From positions 12,163,878 through 12,227,877 of the forward strand of contig NC_092054.1 in the NCBI RefSeq assembly GCF_003086295.3: DNA of 64,000 nucleotides. The letters run 5' to 3'. This document shows positions 62,808-64,000 of the stretch, one piece after another. Source of the DNA: Arachis hypogaea. Taxonomy: Eukaryota; Streptophyta; Magnoliopsida; Fabales; Fabaceae. The position numbers were made by a program, and so were the translations under genes. The notes below the pieces were generated by a model. It searched no databases and had not been told where the DNA came from. It worked only from the letters and a program-made list of their open reading frames with translations. Numbering within the stretch: the first letter of the stretch is position 1; the number at the start of each line of letters is the position of its first letter.

Positions 62808-64000
62808 CTAGTTTGTTTCATTGTCAAAGCGCGCTATGAGAGAGTTGACAACAGCTTGTTGAGCTTCCAATTGAGCTTTCATTTGAGCTAATTCTTCCTC
62901 TTGCCGTGTTCGTTGCTCTTCAAATTTTTCTTTGAGCACATCTATTTCCTTTGTTAGCTCCCCACGGTCTTGCATTGCCTCTTGAAGTTGTGCTTGAATC
63001 CTTAACTTAGACTTTGAAGCCTTTATGCCATAACTTGTACCACTTTTGTCACCTCTCACAATTAGAAAAGCTTCATTTGGAGTGAGAGGATTTTCCAAAT
63101 CATAGGAGTCATCAAGCATAGTGCTAATGTCATCCTACACAATCCAATTTGTAATTTGAAAATGGAGATAATATTTAACTTCCATGCAACAAAAAGAGGA
63201 AAAGCTTAAGAATGTTACATCAATTTGTTTAGCTTTTTCATTCACCCATTCTCCATTACTCTTTTGATGAGTAATTTGCCATAATTCTTGAATGTCAGGC
63301 TCGACACCGGTTCTAGGATGGCGCTGTAAATTTTTTGGAAGTGTAAAATATAGCATGTAGTTAAGTGCAAACATGATATAGCAAAAAATAGAAGACCAAA
63401 TTAAAACTTTAAGACTATTTACCCGATCACGTCTAACAACTTGAAATGTCCTTCGACCAACAATATGGGGTACAACATGATGCTTTCTATTATCTTTGTT
63501 TCTTAAACTTTTTTCCTATAGAAGACCAAACTCACAAAAGACAAAAGGAGGTCAGCTATAATAATTTGCATTGACCTAAAATAGCAAAACAACATAAAAA
63601 AAACCTCAATGGTTGTCACAATGAAAATTTTAAACCTGAAAAGAAGGACTTCCAAAGTAGGACACCAAAGTCTCCCATGTCTCCGGTAGAACATTGTTTG
63701 GTGGATTTTGAAGGCGCTCCTCATCAGTTTGATACAACTCATAGTGCTCACGCAATCTTGAGCGCCAACTTCGATAACATATGTTAGCCTTAGCTAAAAT
63801 CATATTGCGCATTACTTGCGTATCAGCTATATCAAACTTTTCCTACAAATGATTTGTCAAAGTTAGTTAGCAGAAATAACTTCTATAATAGACTGAATAA
63901 CAGAAAATATAAATATCTATTACCAAAACGATGTCGCATATTTTTTGCTTGACATCATCTCCAACTTGGCTCCATTTCTCTACATCCAAAGGAGCATTTT
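62808..64000 (-). CDS. En/Spm-type plant transposase (Transposase_24 family), partial
   Basis: Five exons, all open with GT-AG borders: 62808-63134, 63219-63323, 63423-63515, 63636-63842, 63924 to beyond 64,000. The sequence NAPLDVEKWSQVGDD, then NICYRSWRSRLREHYE, PETWETLVSYFGSPSFQ, the basic HHVVPHIVGRRTFQVVRRDR and HPRTGVEPDIQELWQITH fit the plant Ptta/En/Spm transposase family (PF03004). The C-terminus is a long charged coiled coil (about QAQLQEAMQDRGELTKEI to the Gln/Ala-rich end) ending ARFDNETN. No lesion is seen, unlike every other transposon gene here, so the element may be young. The N-terminus lies outside the window. Confidence 0.85.

Larger units (their letters stand above)
61777..64000. 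mobile_element. CACTA (En/Spm) DNA transposon, left end, runs off the window
   Basis: Begins CACTACAAGAAAAA, the classic CACTA terminal repeat, inserted in the LINE. The next ~370 bases contain many direct and inverted copies of TGTTACAAA/TTTGTAACA, the subterminal repeats typical of this superfamily. A transposase-type gene on the minus strand (62,808 to beyond 64,000) reads toward this end. The 3-bp target duplication cannot be confirmed without the other end. Confidence 0.85.

Overview
This is a nuclear plant chromosome segment, almost certainly from a legume and most likely Arachis (peanut). It is AT-rich and intron-rich, carries plant-type TTTAGGG repeats, and holds FAR1-type, Ulp1-type, Ty1/copia, Ty3/gypsy, LINE and CACTA transposons of the kinds that fill legume genomes. 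The genus is inferred from my recall of these repeat proteins; no search was run. Gene models were built by hand from splice signals and reading-frame continuity.

Only two host genes look fully intact, both on the minus strand. One is a 13-exon organellar glutamate--tRNA ligase (38.5-43.9 kb, 573 codons). The other is a five-exon gene for a small, conserved, six-cysteine secreted protein (51.2-53.9 kb, 122 codons). A tandem pair of replication-protein-A-70-like genes lies at 4.3-8.9 kb and 11.3-15.1 kb, also minus strand. Their exon structures match, but each carries one disabling lesion: a 1-nt frameshift in the first and a Trp-to-stop change in the second. Both share a duplicated ~0.8 kb upstream leader (9.5-10.3 and 15.8-16.5 kb).

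The rest is mostly mobile DNA. 1.35-3.24 kb is a Mutator-like foldback element with a 9-bp target duplication. 17.1-17.4 kb is a MITE with a 9-bp duplication. 18.3-21.5 kb is a gypsy-type LTR abutting the 3' end of a FAR1-type transposase (21.6-22.1 kb). That transposase fragment faces, tail to tail, a long degenerate Ulp1-protease-like gene (22.7-35.9 kb). Together they look like one Mutator-like element that captured a SUMO-protease-like gene. A short motif (TACACCCAAAT) is scattered through its introns and changes orientation between the two genes. The Ulp1-like gene is split by a gag-bearing retroelement (27,096-35,012, duplication CACTT), which is itself split by a solo LTR (30,696-33,776, duplication GGTTC).

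44.1-49.9 kb holds foldback and MITE elements and a broken GRF-type zinc-finger gene. 54.4-60.0 kb is a complete but decayed Ty1/copia element (duplication TTATT). At the right edge there is a 5S-rRNA-like sequence, then an L1-type LINE fragment interrupted at 61,777 by a CACTA transposon. The CACTA element runs off the window and still carries an undamaged En/Spm-type transposase reading frame.
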